A DNA stretch of 64,000 nucleotides. It comes from Bacteroidia bacterium (GTDB taxonomy: Bacteria > Bacteroidota > Bacteroidia > Cytophagales > Cyclobacteriaceae). Shown here piece by piece: positions 1-9,101 of the stretch. The stretch is from assembly GCA_030425425.1 (NCBI GenBank), contig JAUIAO010000016.1:1-64000 (forward strand), given 5' to 3'. A program made the translations under genes and the position numbers. The notes under the pieces are model-generated. The model was not told the origin of the DNA. It was given only the letters and a program-made list of their open reading frames with translations, and did no database searches. Within the stretch, counting starts at the first letter, position 1. Every line of letters starts with the position of its first letter.

Positions 1-147
1 CTTACTGGAAGGCACATTCACTGGTAATCCCGATGGAGTGATAAATGAAGCCGTGAGCATGAAAAAAATCAATAATAGGAAGATCACATCAGTCATGGAA
101 GACATGCTGAAAGCTGCTTCAACCTTATGCTTTGATTTTAAATTCAT
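1..147 (-). CDS. exbD: ExbD/TolR-family proton-channel subunit, N-terminal part (runs off window)
   Basis: Partial gene: only the first 49 codons are inside the window. It starts MNLKSKHKVEAAFSMSSMTD and continues into a single hydrophobic helix (VIFLLLIFFMLTASFI). The Asp in SMTDVIFLLLIFF matches the conserved proton-carrying Asp of the ExbD/TolR family. Such proteins sit in the inner membrane with ExbB and pass proton-motive force to TonB or a TonB-like protein. The ATG overlaps the ExbB stop by four bases (ATGA), so the two are translationally coupled. Which partner system it drives cannot be told from this fragment. Confidence 0.9.
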   Translation of the reverse strand, partial: MNLKSKHKVEAAFSMSSMTDVIFLLLIFFMLTASFITPSGLPVNVPSSK

Positions 148-800
148 TTCTGTGGCTCTTGTAATAAGTCAACAAAATCGATGGAAGAATATTCCATAGT
201 ATGAACGAGTTTAGACACTCTACTCACCAGGTAATTGTATCCAAGGTATGCCAGGATTCCTACAAACAATCCCGCTGCAGTAGTCACCATTGCCTCATAG
301 ATTCCGCTACTCAAAAGCTTAGGACTCACTGCTCCTTCTTCCTGTGCTATTGCAATAAACGCCTGAATCATTCCTGTAACAGTTCCTAAAAAACCAATCA
401 TCGGTGCTGCTCCAGAAATAGTCGCTAAAATACTAAGGTTCTTTTCCAGCCGGTAAAGTTCAATTTTACCCGTGTTTTCGATGCTTACTTCAATGTTCTT
501 TAAAGGACTCCCTATTCGGCTCACTCCTTTTTCGATCATTCTAGCCACGGGTGTATCTGTCTGTGCACAAAGCTGACGAGCACCATTCACTTCTCCTGCC
601 AAAACCAGGCTACGAATCCTATCCTTAAAGTCTGCAGGAGTTTTCCCTGCATTTTTCAAAACAAGGAGTCTTTCAACGAAAATATAAATTGCTCCAATCC
701 ACAACAAAAGGATTGGAATCATCATATATCCACCATTGAGCAAGAGCTCAAATACCGATACCGACTCTAAAGTCTCTGTAGTTTCTATCTGTAATAACAT
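144..800 (-). CDS. exbB: ExbB/TolQ/MotA-family proton channel protein
   Basis: Inner-membrane proton channel subunit, about 218 residues, normal for ExbB/TolQ. One N-terminal membrane segment (MIPILLLWIGAIYIFVERLL) is followed by a cytoplasmic loop and two further helices (ISGAAPMIGFLGTVTGMIQAF and AAGLFVGILAYLGYNYL). The GFLGTVTGM motif is typical of the family. With ExbD, with which it overlaps by four bases, it should energise outer-membrane transport by the TonB-dependent receptors in the window. A TTG at 818 would add six residues, but it lies in the T-tract of the upstream terminator, so I prefer the ATG at 800. Confidence 0.93.
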   Translation of the reverse strand: MLLQIETTETLESVSVFELLLNGGYMMIPILLLWIGAIYIFVERLLVLKNAGKTPADFKDRIRSLVLAGEVNGARQLCAQTDTPVARMIEKGVSRIGSPLKNIEVSIENTGKIELYRLEKNLSILATISGAAPMIGFLGTVTGMIQAFIAIAQEEGAVSPKLLSSGIYEAMVTTAAGLFVGILAYLGYNYLVSRVSKLVHTMEYSSIDFVDLLQEPQK

Positions 801-814
801 ATTGATCTGTATAA

Positions 815-861
815 ACAAAAAAATCGTTTAATCCCGTCACCTTAACGCGGGATTAAACGAT
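815..861 (-). terminator. Rho-independent terminator after the SPOR-domain gene
   Basis: A perfect 14-bp inverted repeat, ATCGTTTAATCCCG at 823-836 and its complement at 848-861, has an 11-base loop. Read on the minus strand it is followed by a run of seven T (816-822 region). It lies between the SPOR-domain gene and exbB, so exbB-exbD probably form a separate transcript or depend on read-through. Confidence 0.85.
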
Positions 862-881
862 AGATTGTCAATTAGGTTTGT

Positions 882-2036
882 TTAATATTTCAATGTCCAA
901 ATATCCGAACCATAGTCTGCTTTGTAACCTTCCAGGCTGGCTCTTGCATCTTCAAACTTGGTGAATTCCGCAATTGCCACTCTGTAGAACTTCGCATTGT
1001 TGAACGGAGGAATAATCATTGGGCTCTTACCATCTGCTGCCAGCTCGTTGCAATAATCTCTGGCAAGATCCTCGTCGAAGAAGCTACCTATGATTACATA
1101 AGTGTACCCCTGACGCTCGGAAAGCACTGTAATTTCACCCGCAGGCTTCTGTTGCGGAGCTGCTGGCTTCTGAGCTTTTGGCTTAGGCTGCTGTTCCTTT
1201 GGTTTTTCCTCCACCTTCTTAGTAGTTTCAGTGGCAGCTGGTTTAGTCTCCTCTTTCTTAGGTTCCTCAGCCTTTTTCTCTGGTTTTTTAGCTGGCACTT
1301 CCTTCTTGGCGATCTCCTTCTTCTCAGATTCTTCTCCGCCAGATGGGAAAAATACATAAAGTCCTATAGCAATCACTGCTATCAAAACGGTACCAATCAC
1401 CACTACTTTCACAAAGTTCCCTTTACCTGAGGCTTCTTCAGTAGTTTGATAAGAAGGTTGCGCATATCTCGCCGCAGCTTCGTTTTTAGGACTGTATTCA
1501 GCAGCTGCTGGTTGTTCTTCAGGAACAATTGAATCTTCTTCTTCAGATTCATCCGAATCGAATACAGAAGCAGAAGCTATCTCTTCAGTATCAGTATCAA
1601 ACTCATCAAAAGATTCTTCTTCATAGAACCCGGTAGATTCATCTTCCTTCAATTCATCCTCAAGTTCCTGCTCCAATTCTTTCTCCCAGTCCTCTACTTC
1701 ATCTTCAGAACTCATGTCGATATCATCGTCAGACAAGTCAATGTCATCCAATTCCATCTCAGGCATTTCTTCAGTATCTTCATCAGCAGATTCTTCCACT
1801 GGTTCATCAGCAGGTTCTTCTACAATTTCTTCTTCTACGTCCTCTTCTTCAGAGCTTTCTTCAGAGTCAAAGTCATCATCAAACGCGCTTTCATCGAAAA
1901 CTTCGTCATCATCAAACTCTTCAATTTCTTCATCTAACTCATCATACTCTAAATCAGGCAATCCGAAATCATCATCATCAAATTGATCATCTCTTTCTTC
2001 TTCCGGATCTTCATTGAAATTTTTGTCGTCAGCCAT
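882..2036 (-). CDS. Acidic single-span membrane protein with C-terminal SPOR domain
   Basis: About 384 residues. The first ~190 residues are extremely acidic and low-complexity (runs of D, E and S). A membrane helix follows (VKVVVIGTVLIAVIAIGLYVFF), then a Lys/Pro/Glu-rich linker of about 70 residues, then a C-terminal SPOR-like domain (YTYVIIGSFFDEDLARDYCNEL ... YRVAIAEFTKFEDARASLEG). SPOR domains bind peptidoglycan stripped of side peptides, often at the division septum. The layout implies a cytoplasmic acidic tail and a periplasmic SPOR domain. A TTG at 2069 could add 11 residues; MADDKNFNED from the ATG at 2036 is the more natural start. A strong terminator follows. Confidence 0.85.
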   Translation of the reverse strand: MADDKNFNEDPEEERDDQFDDDDFGLPDLEYDELDEEIEEFDDDEVFDESAFDDDFDSEESSEEEDVEEEIVEEPADEPVEESADEDTEEMPEMELDDIDLSDDDIDMSSEDEVEDWEKELEQELEDELKEDESTGFYEEESFDEFDTDTEEIASASVFDSDESEEEDSIVPEEQPAAAEYSPKNEAAARYAQPSYQTTEEASGKGNFVKVVVIGTVLIAVIAIGLYVFFPSGGEESEKKEIAKKEVPAKKPEKKAEEPKKEETKPAATETTKKVEEKPKEQQPKPKAQKPAAPQQKPAGEITVLSERQGYTYVIIGSFFDEDLARDYCNELAADGKSPMIIPPFNNAKFYRVAIAEFTKFEDARASLEGYKADYGSDIWTLKY

Positions 2037-2120
2037 TAAGATTAGATTTAGTTCAAGCCAAGATAGCAAAAAAACACAATTCGCAATACTTTGTGTTATA
2101 GTTTCACGCGAATATCCAAC

Positions 2121-3782
2121 TTAAAAGCGATAAATGAAACCCAATTTGCCGTTTAAACCAATGACAGGGTAATTTAAGTAGCGTTCGTAACTCTGATTCA
2201 GCAGATTTCTGCCTTGAATAAACGCTCCCCATTGCTCATTGATTTCATACTGTGCAGACAGTCCCAAATCCAATATTGAACCGAGAGTTACAGCATTTTC
2301 AGAGACAGGACTCATTCCCGTGATACCATCCATCAAAAGCAGGCTGGCAGAGACATTGAGTTTTTCAATAAAGGTCTGATTATAATTGATCTCCAATTGG
2401 CTGGCGGGTAAATACCAGGGTTCTGTCACTTCGGCTGTTTTGTAATTAGAGAACTTCATATCTACTGAAACACTCGCTGATTTCCCGGTAAAAACAATCC
2501 TGGCTCCCATGTCCGTTTGGATAAAATCTCCTTCATCATAAGTCAAAGCAAAACGTGAGCTATCTGATGAGGAAACTACAAACAATGATTTTTGATTAGT
2601 AGAGCTTATTCCCAGATATGGTTCTACAGAAAGTTTACTGTTGATGGCATACGCCAGGCTAAACTCTGTATTGATTTTTTGAATTTGATTTTTCATTGAC
2701 AAACTATCCTCTAAGAACCAGCAATTGTCAAATGAATTGCGCAATGAGGTTCCAATCACACCCCCATCAACCAAAAGGTTGAGCGATAATTGATCATTGA
2801 AAACGAATTGGCCAGAAATGTCGGGGAATACATAAAATTTCATTGCAGATTCCGTACTATCATTGGCCCCAGCCAGCTCCACTCCTATCTTTCCTTTAAA
2901 CTTTTCAAATTCAAAATTCACACCCGGAGTAATCTTCGCAATATTTCGGTTGTTACTAAATGAGCTTTTGTAACCAATGAATTGATAACCGGCATTTACA
3001 TATCCTGTAAATCGATCATTGATCTCAAAGCCTATTCCCATTTGATGATTGAAATCAAATTCCGAATTGAATGAAGCATCTGAAGTACCTAACCATCCGT
3101 ACCGAATCTGAGGCTTAATGAAATAATTCAACCCATTCTTATTACTAGAGATCAATTCCGGGTTTAACGAAAAGGAATTGAAATGGGTCTTATCCGTAAT
3201 ATTGGGTAATATGCCGGCAAAAAGATCCGCTGCTATATTATCATATCCATAATAATGGAATGACTTTCGATCAAAAGTCAATTCAGGTTTAAATAGTGCA
3301 TTACGCAAATCAAAATTGCCAAACAAACTAACATCCGTAGTGGCAAAAGCACTTTCCTTTTTCCTCACAGGACCATTGATAAATGACTCATGGTTTAGCC
3401 AAAGCCCGATCTCCTGATCCTGCTCGCTTTTACTCAGGAAAGCCTGCACCAAAGGCGAAATGTAATTCCCAAATCCTAGTGCAGCATAATTGTTATAAGA
3501 CTCATAATCAAAAGAAGAGCTAAATGGTTTCTGCCTCGGCACCACCTCGATCGGCTCAGGATTGAATACGGGAGCAGATAACCGATAATTGATCGCAACC
3601 TGTTCGGTTTTTACGGGTAGCACTTCCGTTTTCGAATACGACCTACTCGCTTTTGGAAGTGTGAGAGGCTTGTCCTTTTCTATCACTATCTGAGCATCCT
3701 CTATCTCTCCGGTAGGCTCTTCTTCCTGTGCTGCAGCACCAAATAGCGTGAATACGAATATGATTGAAAATATCTTTTTCAT
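2121..3782 (-). CDS. Outer-membrane beta-barrel protein (TonB-dependent-receptor-like barrel without plug)
   Basis: 553 residues with a signal peptide (MKKIFSIIFVFTLFGAAA). A short Pro/Lys-rich region is followed by many alternating beta strands and a terminal aromatic residue (GFIYRF), as expected for an outer-membrane barrel. It resembles the barrel portion of Bacteroidota TonB-dependent receptors, but I see no plug domain and the protein is shorter than a full receptor. Its start overlaps the stop of the TPR gene by four bases, so the two are probably made together and may work together at the outer membrane. Substrate unknown. Confidence 0.75.
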   Translation of the reverse strand: MKKIFSIIFVFTLFGAAAQEEEPTGEIEDAQIVIEKDKPLTLPKASRSYSKTEVLPVKTEQVAINYRLSAPVFNPEPIEVVPRQKPFSSSFDYESYNNYAALGFGNYISPLVQAFLSKSEQDQEIGLWLNHESFINGPVRKKESAFATTDVSLFGNFDLRNALFKPELTFDRKSFHYYGYDNIAADLFAGILPNITDKTHFNSFSLNPELISSNKNGLNYFIKPQIRYGWLGTSDASFNSEFDFNHQMGIGFEINDRFTGYVNAGYQFIGYKSSFSNNRNIAKITPGVNFEFEKFKGKIGVELAGANDSTESAMKFYVFPDISGQFVFNDQLSLNLLVDGGVIGTSLRNSFDNCWFLEDSLSMKNQIQKINTEFSLAYAINSKLSVEPYLGISSTNQKSLFVVSSSDSSRFALTYDEGDFIQTDMGARIVFTGKSASVSVDMKFSNYKTAEVTEPWYLPASQLEINYNQTFIEKLNVSASLLLMDGITGMSPVSENAVTLGSILDLGLSAQYEINEQWGAFIQGRNLLNQSYERYLNYPVIGLNGKLGFIYRF

Positions 3783-6700
3783 TTGATAGAGTCTGTTAAT
3801 GAAGAATCCGCTGGAATCAATAATTCCTGTTCTTTAGCATTGATAAGTTCAAGTTTTTCAATCGCCTCTTGTCTGATTTCGTCAATTGAAGCATTTTGAA
3901 TAATCGATTCTGTAGTGGCCTTGGCTTGTAATAATTCTTCCATAGCGATGTAATTATCCGCAATCAACAAAAATGATTTGCCGATCCAATATGGATATGA
4001 GGCGAAGGTCTTGTTTAACTGGAATAAGGATTCCAGAGACTGTTTGTGTTGTTCCTGCTCATAATAAATCCTGGCCATCATATAGCTGGCCTCCGCTCCT
4101 CTTTCACTAGGTGTGTCATTGATCACTTTGATCAACTCATCCAACGCAAGGGAATATTCTTCTCGTTCAATGAAAATCTTCGCTTTAAAAAGAATAATTG
4201 AGCTTTCGGCATTTACTGGCTTCCAATCACTATCGATGATGATATCAGCATAATAGATTGCGCTATCCAGCTGTTCAGCCATTGAGAAAGATTTCATTAA
4301 TCCTTCATTGGCATTGAAAGACTCTTTACGATTGCGTGCGACCTGAAGAAGTGTTTTGTAACTGGAAATGGCTTCATCAAATTTCCCGAGATTCAGCAGT
4401 GCTTTTCCACTTTTGTCCAGCGCCCGGCCAAGATAAGCACTGCTTTGGGACCCCACCAAGAGCTTAAAGTTATCCGAAGCTTGTTGCCAATTTTCGGACC
4501 GAAAATGCGCATCTGCCAGGAAGTATGTGGCATCTTCCACAAAACCGCTTTCAGGATATTTCTGAAGAAATTTTGAAAATTTATTGATGGCCAAATTATA
4601 CTGCTGATCATAGTAATTGGTCTTAGCAGCTTCAAATTCTATTACTTCCAAACTGGAATCGTCTGGATTGACACGTTGGTACTCAACCATTAGTTGTTCG
4701 AAATCAGGTACGGCAACTCCACGTTTAGAGACCTCCTGCAATCCAAGTAACGCTGAATTGGCTACTTCATGTGTCATGTGCTGACCCAAAATATCTAAGT
4801 ACACCTGACTAGCTTCTTCAAACTGAGACATGTTGAAATAACAAAGTGCCAGTTGACTTTTAGCATAGGGCACCAGATTGCTACCAGAATAATCTTCAAT
4901 CAAATTATTCAGTGGAAGTATGGCTTCCTGAAATTTTGATTCATCTACCATCAGAGAAGCCAACTGATAAAGTGCATTGTCCGCAAAACCTGAAGCACGG
5001 TCGAGTGAAACTACCTTGAATGCCTCCTGAGCTTGTTCATATTGGTTTATAAGCTTGTAAATGAGTCCTTTCTGGTAAGTGACATAAGATAAGAACTGAG
5101 GCTCTGAAACCCGATTGTAATTTTCAATGGCCATCGAATAATCCTTGGCTACATAGTAACAGTCGGCCAACCTTACCAGAGCATCCTGATAAAAAGGACT
5201 CTTGTCGGCAGATCTCACAAATCCCTCAAAGCTTTGCCTGGCTGCAGCGAAATCCTTCTTATTATAATATAGGTAGCCTAACCCATACCTTGAATCCGTA
5301 GAATAAGGCTCCTTACTCATGCGAATACATTTTTTATAGGCCTGCTCCGCCTCATCTATTTGATTGAGCATGGAGCTAGATTCCCCTATCAAATAATACG
5401 CCTCTGCGGTAATTGACTTGTTTTCTGGAAAGCTGACAGCCTTCCTTAAATACACAATAGACTGTGCAAAATGACCATCATTATACAAAAGCTGAGCTTT
5501 TTGAAAAGTCACTTTTTGATAAGCCTGTCGCAATGGCAATGACTTACTCGCAATAGCTTCGAGATGAGCTATCGCCTGATCATAATTGGAGGTACTCAAA
5601 TAAGATTGTGCCAGCAGTTCATTGGCTTCTTGTTTTCGTTTGCTTGATGGATATTCACTGATAAAGTAATCCAGGTCCTTGATGGCTTCTGCATATTGCT
5701 CCCGCTGAAAGTTGATCTTACCGAGTGTAAATGCAGCTTCTTCATTCATTTCATTTTGCTCATCAGAGAGCGCCACATTCTTAAATGCACTGTAAGCGTA
5801 GTTGAGATTGTTTTCTTTCAGGTACAATTGCCCCAGATAATAACTACTCACCTGCCCCATTTCACCTTTTTCCAATCCGGCCTTTTTGAAGTTTTCGATC
5901 GCATTCTGATTGTCTTCCAGGTGAAAATATGAAAGTGCCAATTTGAAAAAAGTAGTCGCCTCTGCCCTTTTACCGGTCAAATCCAAATATCGCTGCAAAT
6001 AATCTGCTGATGAAGTATAGTCCTGATCCTGAAAATAGGCTTCCCCCAGGTATAAATTGAGCTGTTTGTTCTTATCAGAAACTGATTTGGTAATCTTCGT
6101 AGGAGCGTAAGCGTACAACCGATCAAACTGATCCGTATTGTAATAAATGCCCGCAATGAGAATTGGCACTTCATTGCTATATGGTCCTTCTGCCTGATCG
6201 ATCTCCAATAATAAACTCAAGGCCTGTTCCTGCTGGTCATCAGCTAAATGTAGAGTGGCTAAATAATAAGTTGCCGCGATGAAATACTCACCTGCATATC
6301 CACGAGTTTTTTCAAATCGGGATTTGGCCTTTTCGCTTTCTCCCAGTTTTAAATGAGCATATCCCAAACCAAATTCCGCAAACTCCATTTCATCCACAGC
6401 TAATTGATCTAACCGTAACTCGGACAGGTACTGCAGCGATTTGTTATAAACCTGCTTATTGAAGTAATAGACTCCCAGATCCAAATAGCCACGTTGGGCC
6501 ATAGGATGTGTAGGAAACAGCTCGATGGCAGCTAGCAAATCTTTCTCGCCCGACTTTTTCCCTACACGCAATAGCGCTGTTGCTCGCAGGAAATAGGCTT
6601 CCGGTCGAGGCTGATTGGTGGATTGGATGTATTCATCAAACAAAACAACCGAAGCGGCATATTCCTCCAGCTTATATGTTTTGACGGCATTTTCAAAAGC

Positions 6701-6787
6701 AGAAAACGTGCGTTTCTCTAATTCCAATTGCTGGCCGTAAAGTGTACCGGTCATTAAAAAAATCAATAACAATGAGGACAGTCTCAT
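3779..6787 (-). CDS. Large secreted tetratricopeptide-repeat protein
   Basis: 1002 residues with a signal peptide (MRLSSLLLIFLMTGTLYG). Nearly the whole length is TPR helix pairs, for example AYFLRATALLRVGK, AYYLIGESSSMLNQIDEAEQAY and ATYFLADAHFRSENWQQASDNF. Long periplasmic TPR solenoids serve as assembly scaffolds. The overlap with the barrel gene (ATGA) and the 52-base gap from holA suggest one transcript running from holA. The ~1000-residue TPR plus barrel pairing is something I remember from other Cytophagales genomes; its function is not known to me. Confidence 0.85.
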   Translation of the reverse strand: MRLSSLLLIFLMTGTLYGQQLELEKRTFSAFENAVKTYKLEEYAASVVLFDEYIQSTNQPRPEAYFLRATALLRVGKKSGEKDLLAAIELFPTHPMAQRGYLDLGVYYFNKQVYNKSLQYLSELRLDQLAVDEMEFAEFGLGYAHLKLGESEKAKSRFEKTRGYAGEYFIAATYYLATLHLADDQQEQALSLLLEIDQAEGPYSNEVPILIAGIYYNTDQFDRLYAYAPTKITKSVSDKNKQLNLYLGEAYFQDQDYTSSADYLQRYLDLTGKRAEATTFFKLALSYFHLEDNQNAIENFKKAGLEKGEMGQVSSYYLGQLYLKENNLNYAYSAFKNVALSDEQNEMNEEAAFTLGKINFQREQYAEAIKDLDYFISEYPSSKRKQEANELLAQSYLSTSNYDQAIAHLEAIASKSLPLRQAYQKVTFQKAQLLYNDGHFAQSIVYLRKAVSFPENKSITAEAYYLIGESSSMLNQIDEAEQAYKKCIRMSKEPYSTDSRYGLGYLYYNKKDFAAARQSFEGFVRSADKSPFYQDALVRLADCYYVAKDYSMAIENYNRVSEPQFLSYVTYQKGLIYKLINQYEQAQEAFKVVSLDRASGFADNALYQLASLMVDESKFQEAILPLNNLIEDYSGSNLVPYAKSQLALCYFNMSQFEEASQVYLDILGQHMTHEVANSALLGLQEVSKRGVAVPDFEQLMVEYQRVNPDDSSLEVIEFEAAKTNYYDQQYNLAINKFSKFLQKYPESGFVEDATYFLADAHFRSENWQQASDNFKLLVGSQSSAYLGRALDKSGKALLNLGKFDEAISSYKTLLQVARNRKESFNANEGLMKSFSMAEQLDSAIYYADIIIDSDWKPVNAESSIILFKAKIFIEREEYSLALDELIKVINDTPSERGAEASYMMARIYYEQEQHKQSLESLFQLNKTFASYPYWIGKSFLLIADNYIAMEELLQAKATTESIIQNASIDEIRQEAIEKLELINAKEQELLIPADSSLTDSIK

Positions 6788-6839
6788 ATTTTGTATGCTT
6801 AGGATTTAAGGCTTAAACGAATCATTGAACTGAATTGTA

Positions 6840-7859
6840 TCAATGCAACAACTTATAAATCAATTCTTTGAGGATTTCTCCATCCTTCATGGGTGCAAAA
6901 CCGATGCCCTTTGATTGCAGATCTGCGTCTTTAATAAAGGTCAGATTGCGAAGCACAACAGGCAATGGGTAATTGCGCGCCGCTTGTATATACTCATTTG
7001 CAAAAAAAGGGTTGACCCCTATCGTGCGGGCCACGGCATTTTTGTCAAAGGCACCATTGTCATGAATGAGTAACAACTTGGAGTAATAGGCAAACAGATT
7101 GGCTATGACCAGGATGATGGGGTTGCTGGAAGGGTTTGCAGCAAAATAATCTACGATCTTATAGACCTTTACTTCATCCTTTAGTGACAGTGCCTTTTGC
7201 AACTCAAACGTATTGTAATCCTTGCTGATTCCCACATATTTCTGCACCGCCACTTCATCTATCTGCTGACCTTCAGGAATATTCAGTCTTAGCTTATCGA
7301 TCTCATTGGCTAAGCGTTGAAGATTATTCCCAATATTTTCCGTGAGAATCATCACGGCCTTTTCAGAAATACTCGCTCCTGTAGCCTGAGCATAAGACTT
7401 CACCCATCCAGGCACCTTATCATCATAGATTTTTTTCGAGTTCAGAAAAACTGCATTCTTCTCGATCAACTTGGTGATCTTCTTCCGCCTGTCCAATGAC
7501 TTGTACTTGTAGCCGATAGCCAGGATGGTGGATGGTAGCGGATTTTCCAGGTAGCTCTCCAGTAATTTCAGTGCGTTTTCACTTTTCCAGTCACGCATTT
7601 CCTGGGCTTCCTTCACAATCACTACCTGCCGCTCTCCCATCATCGGGAATTTGCGTGCCGCATTCATGATCTCGGTAAACCCAACCTCCTTACCATACAG
7701 CACATATTGGTTAAAACTCTTCTGTGTTTCGTCCAGTGCGTTGGCCTCTATGTTGGCAATGATGTTATCTATGAAAAAAGGCTCCTCACCCTGCAGGAAA
7801 TAAATGGGTGCATATTTACCCTTCTGTAGGTCTTTGATGATCTCTGCATATTCCGCCAT
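6840..7859 (-). CDS. holA: DNA polymerase III subunit delta
   Basis: 339 residues, the usual length. Delta opens the beta clamp as part of the clamp-loader complex at the replication fork. Visible family features are the N-terminal YFLQGEEPFFIDNII, the RKFPMMGERQVVIVKEAQ segment, and the C-terminal AAA-lid region (LQRLANEIDKLRLNI ... VGISKDYNTFELQKAL). The ATG at 7859 is the only good start. It is first of a minus-strand gene run; the G/T-rich repeat region lies directly upstream, so its promoter must lie in or beside that repetitive DNA. Confidence 0.93.
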   Translation of the reverse strand: MAEYAEIIKDLQKGKYAPIYFLQGEEPFFIDNIIANIEANALDETQKSFNQYVLYGKEVGFTEIMNAARKFPMMGERQVVIVKEAQEMRDWKSENALKLLESYLENPLPSTILAIGYKYKSLDRRKKITKLIEKNAVFLNSKKIYDDKVPGWVKSYAQATGASISEKAVMILTENIGNNLQRLANEIDKLRLNIPEGQQIDEVAVQKYVGISKDYNTFELQKALSLKDEVKVYKIVDYFAANPSSNPIILVIANLFAYYSKLLLIHDNGAFDKNAVARTIGVNPFFANEYIQAARNYPLPVVLRNLTFIKDADLQSKGIGFAPMKDGEILKELIYKLLH

Positions 7860-8498
7860 GGTGTAAAGTTATTCTGATTTAGTGAGTAGTGAAAAGTAAT
7901 TGGTGAGTAGTATTAGGTTTTTCAAGTGGCGAGTTTTTTTTGGTTTCGGGTTAGTTGGTTGCGAGTGATCGGGTTACGGGTTTAATGGATTTCTGAGTTA
8001 TTGGGTTTCGAGTTTGTGGGTTGCGACTTTATTGTTGCAATTGAATTGAGAGATTTTAAAACTTACCTATTGGACTTTGCCTACTGCCTATTTGTATAGT
8101 AGGTCGGTTTTTTGGTGAGTAGTTAAGAGTGAGTGGTGAGTATTTGGTTTGGAGGGTTTTTCGAGGTGCGATTTTCGTTAGTATCGGGATTTTCTGTTTC
8201 GGGTTAGTTGGTTCCGAGTGATCGGATTACGGGTTTAATGGTTACGGGTGACCGGGTTAGTCCTACTTTGTTATCTTAGAAAATCCCTCCGCCTAGCGGC
8301 ACCACTTGCCGTGCGCCACCCCTTATTAAGGGCGGTTCGGCGTTCCGAAGGATGGGTGGGGTTAAAATTCCAAATTTCTCATCAATAAATATTGCATTAT
8401 TGGCGTAAGGTCAACATGACAAAGTAGGATTAGTTTGGGTTGCGAGTTTTTTTTTGATTGCTAGTTAGCGAACAGCGTCCAATCCTTCCCTCTCATCT
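7860..8498. repeat. G/T-rich imperfect repeat region
   Basis: No gene is supported here. To about 8275 the plus strand is strongly G/T-skewed and built from short imperfect units such as GGGTTACGGGTT, GGTTGCGAGT and GGTGAGTAGT. A 45-bp direct repeat is present at 7944-7988 and 8197-8241, differing at two positions by my alignment, 253 bp apart. After 8280 come small hairpins (CGGCA at 8297 with TGCCG at 8307; CCCTTATTAAGGG at 8320-8332). Similar units flank the four-helix-bundle gene at 15.5 kb. Confidence 0.75.
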
Positions 8499-8680
8499 CT
8501 CCACAGATTTTTGAGGCACGAAAAATACCGGGATGTCTCTGTAAAGATTGGCATTGCTTTCTTTCGTCATGCAGAACCTGCCTACCGAAGGTGGCATGGT
8601 GAAGCATCTATTGATGGTTCTAATGTCATGTTTGGTTTTAGTACGAGGCACGAGTATGGACACACGCGCCAGCCTGATTC
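8499..8680. repeat. REP-like composite repeat, copy 1 (elements A, C and B)
   Basis: Element A (8499-8545, GAGGCACGAAAAATACCGGG core) and element B (8646-8680, GGCACGAGTATGGACAC core) both recur at 14138-14236 in the same order and orientation. Between them lies element C (8564-8609, CGTCATGCAGA...GGTGGCATGGTG), which recurs at 9392-9437. Intergenic palindromic repeats of this sort are scattered widely in Bacteroidota genomes. A 64-codon plus-strand reading frame spans it and is not a gene. Confidence 0.7.
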
Positions 8681-8688
8681 TTTAGTTT

Positions 8689-9003
8689 TTATTCCTCAAT
8701 TCTGAATATTTTCCATTTAGCGCCAATTGATTCTCTTTCAGCACATAATCCTTCTGGCATCTCGAAAAGGTCATTTATAGTGCTATCTAATTCTGTGGCT
8801 TGTTTAAGGCTGATAATTTTAATATTTGAATCGGTATGACCATCTATTCCACACAAAAATTGCCAACTGGAATCAACACTATCATGACTTACAAATAATA
8901 TAGGCTTTTCCTTATTCATAACATGATCACAGGTAAAACAAGCTGTGTTTTCCTTTTCTCTAAATCTATATTCTGACTTTTTCCCAAATAATCTTTTTAG
9001 CAT
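8689..9003 (-). CDS. Small conserved hypothetical protein
   Basis: 104 residues, no signal peptide or membrane helix. The sequence is orderly: a basic N-terminus (MLKRLFGKK), a CFTCDHVM segment with two Cys and a His that could bind metal, then ILFVSHDSVDSSWQFLCG and a C-terminal MPEGLCAERESIGAKW. I have seen similar ~100-residue proteins (xVSHDxxGxWQFLCG ... GxxAERxxIxxKW) in many bacteria, perhaps near DUF2185, but cannot name the family with confidence. It lies downstream of the orphan antitoxin, where a toxin gene would normally be, but does not look like a RelE/ParE toxin. Confidence 0.65.
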   Translation of the reverse strand: MLKRLFGKKSEYRFREKENTACFTCDHVMNKEKPILFVSHDSVDSSWQFLCGIDGHTDSNIKIISLKQATELDSTINDLFEMPEGLCAERESIGAKWKIFRIEE

Positions 9004-9101
9004 CTGTGGATTAGGCTAAGTTCAATTCTAAAATTTTTGAGGACAAGTTTGAGTGATAGATAATTGGTTTATAAGACACCTAACAATTTTCAAGGATTTA
9101 C

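Noticed and set aside
1714-1986. Plus-strand Ser-rich reading frame
   Set aside because: Antisense shadow of the Asp/Glu-rich tract of the SPOR-domain gene.
8511-8705. Plus-strand 64-codon reading frame
   Set aside because: It is made entirely of REP-like repeat elements A, C and B and runs into the 3' end of the gene on the other strand.
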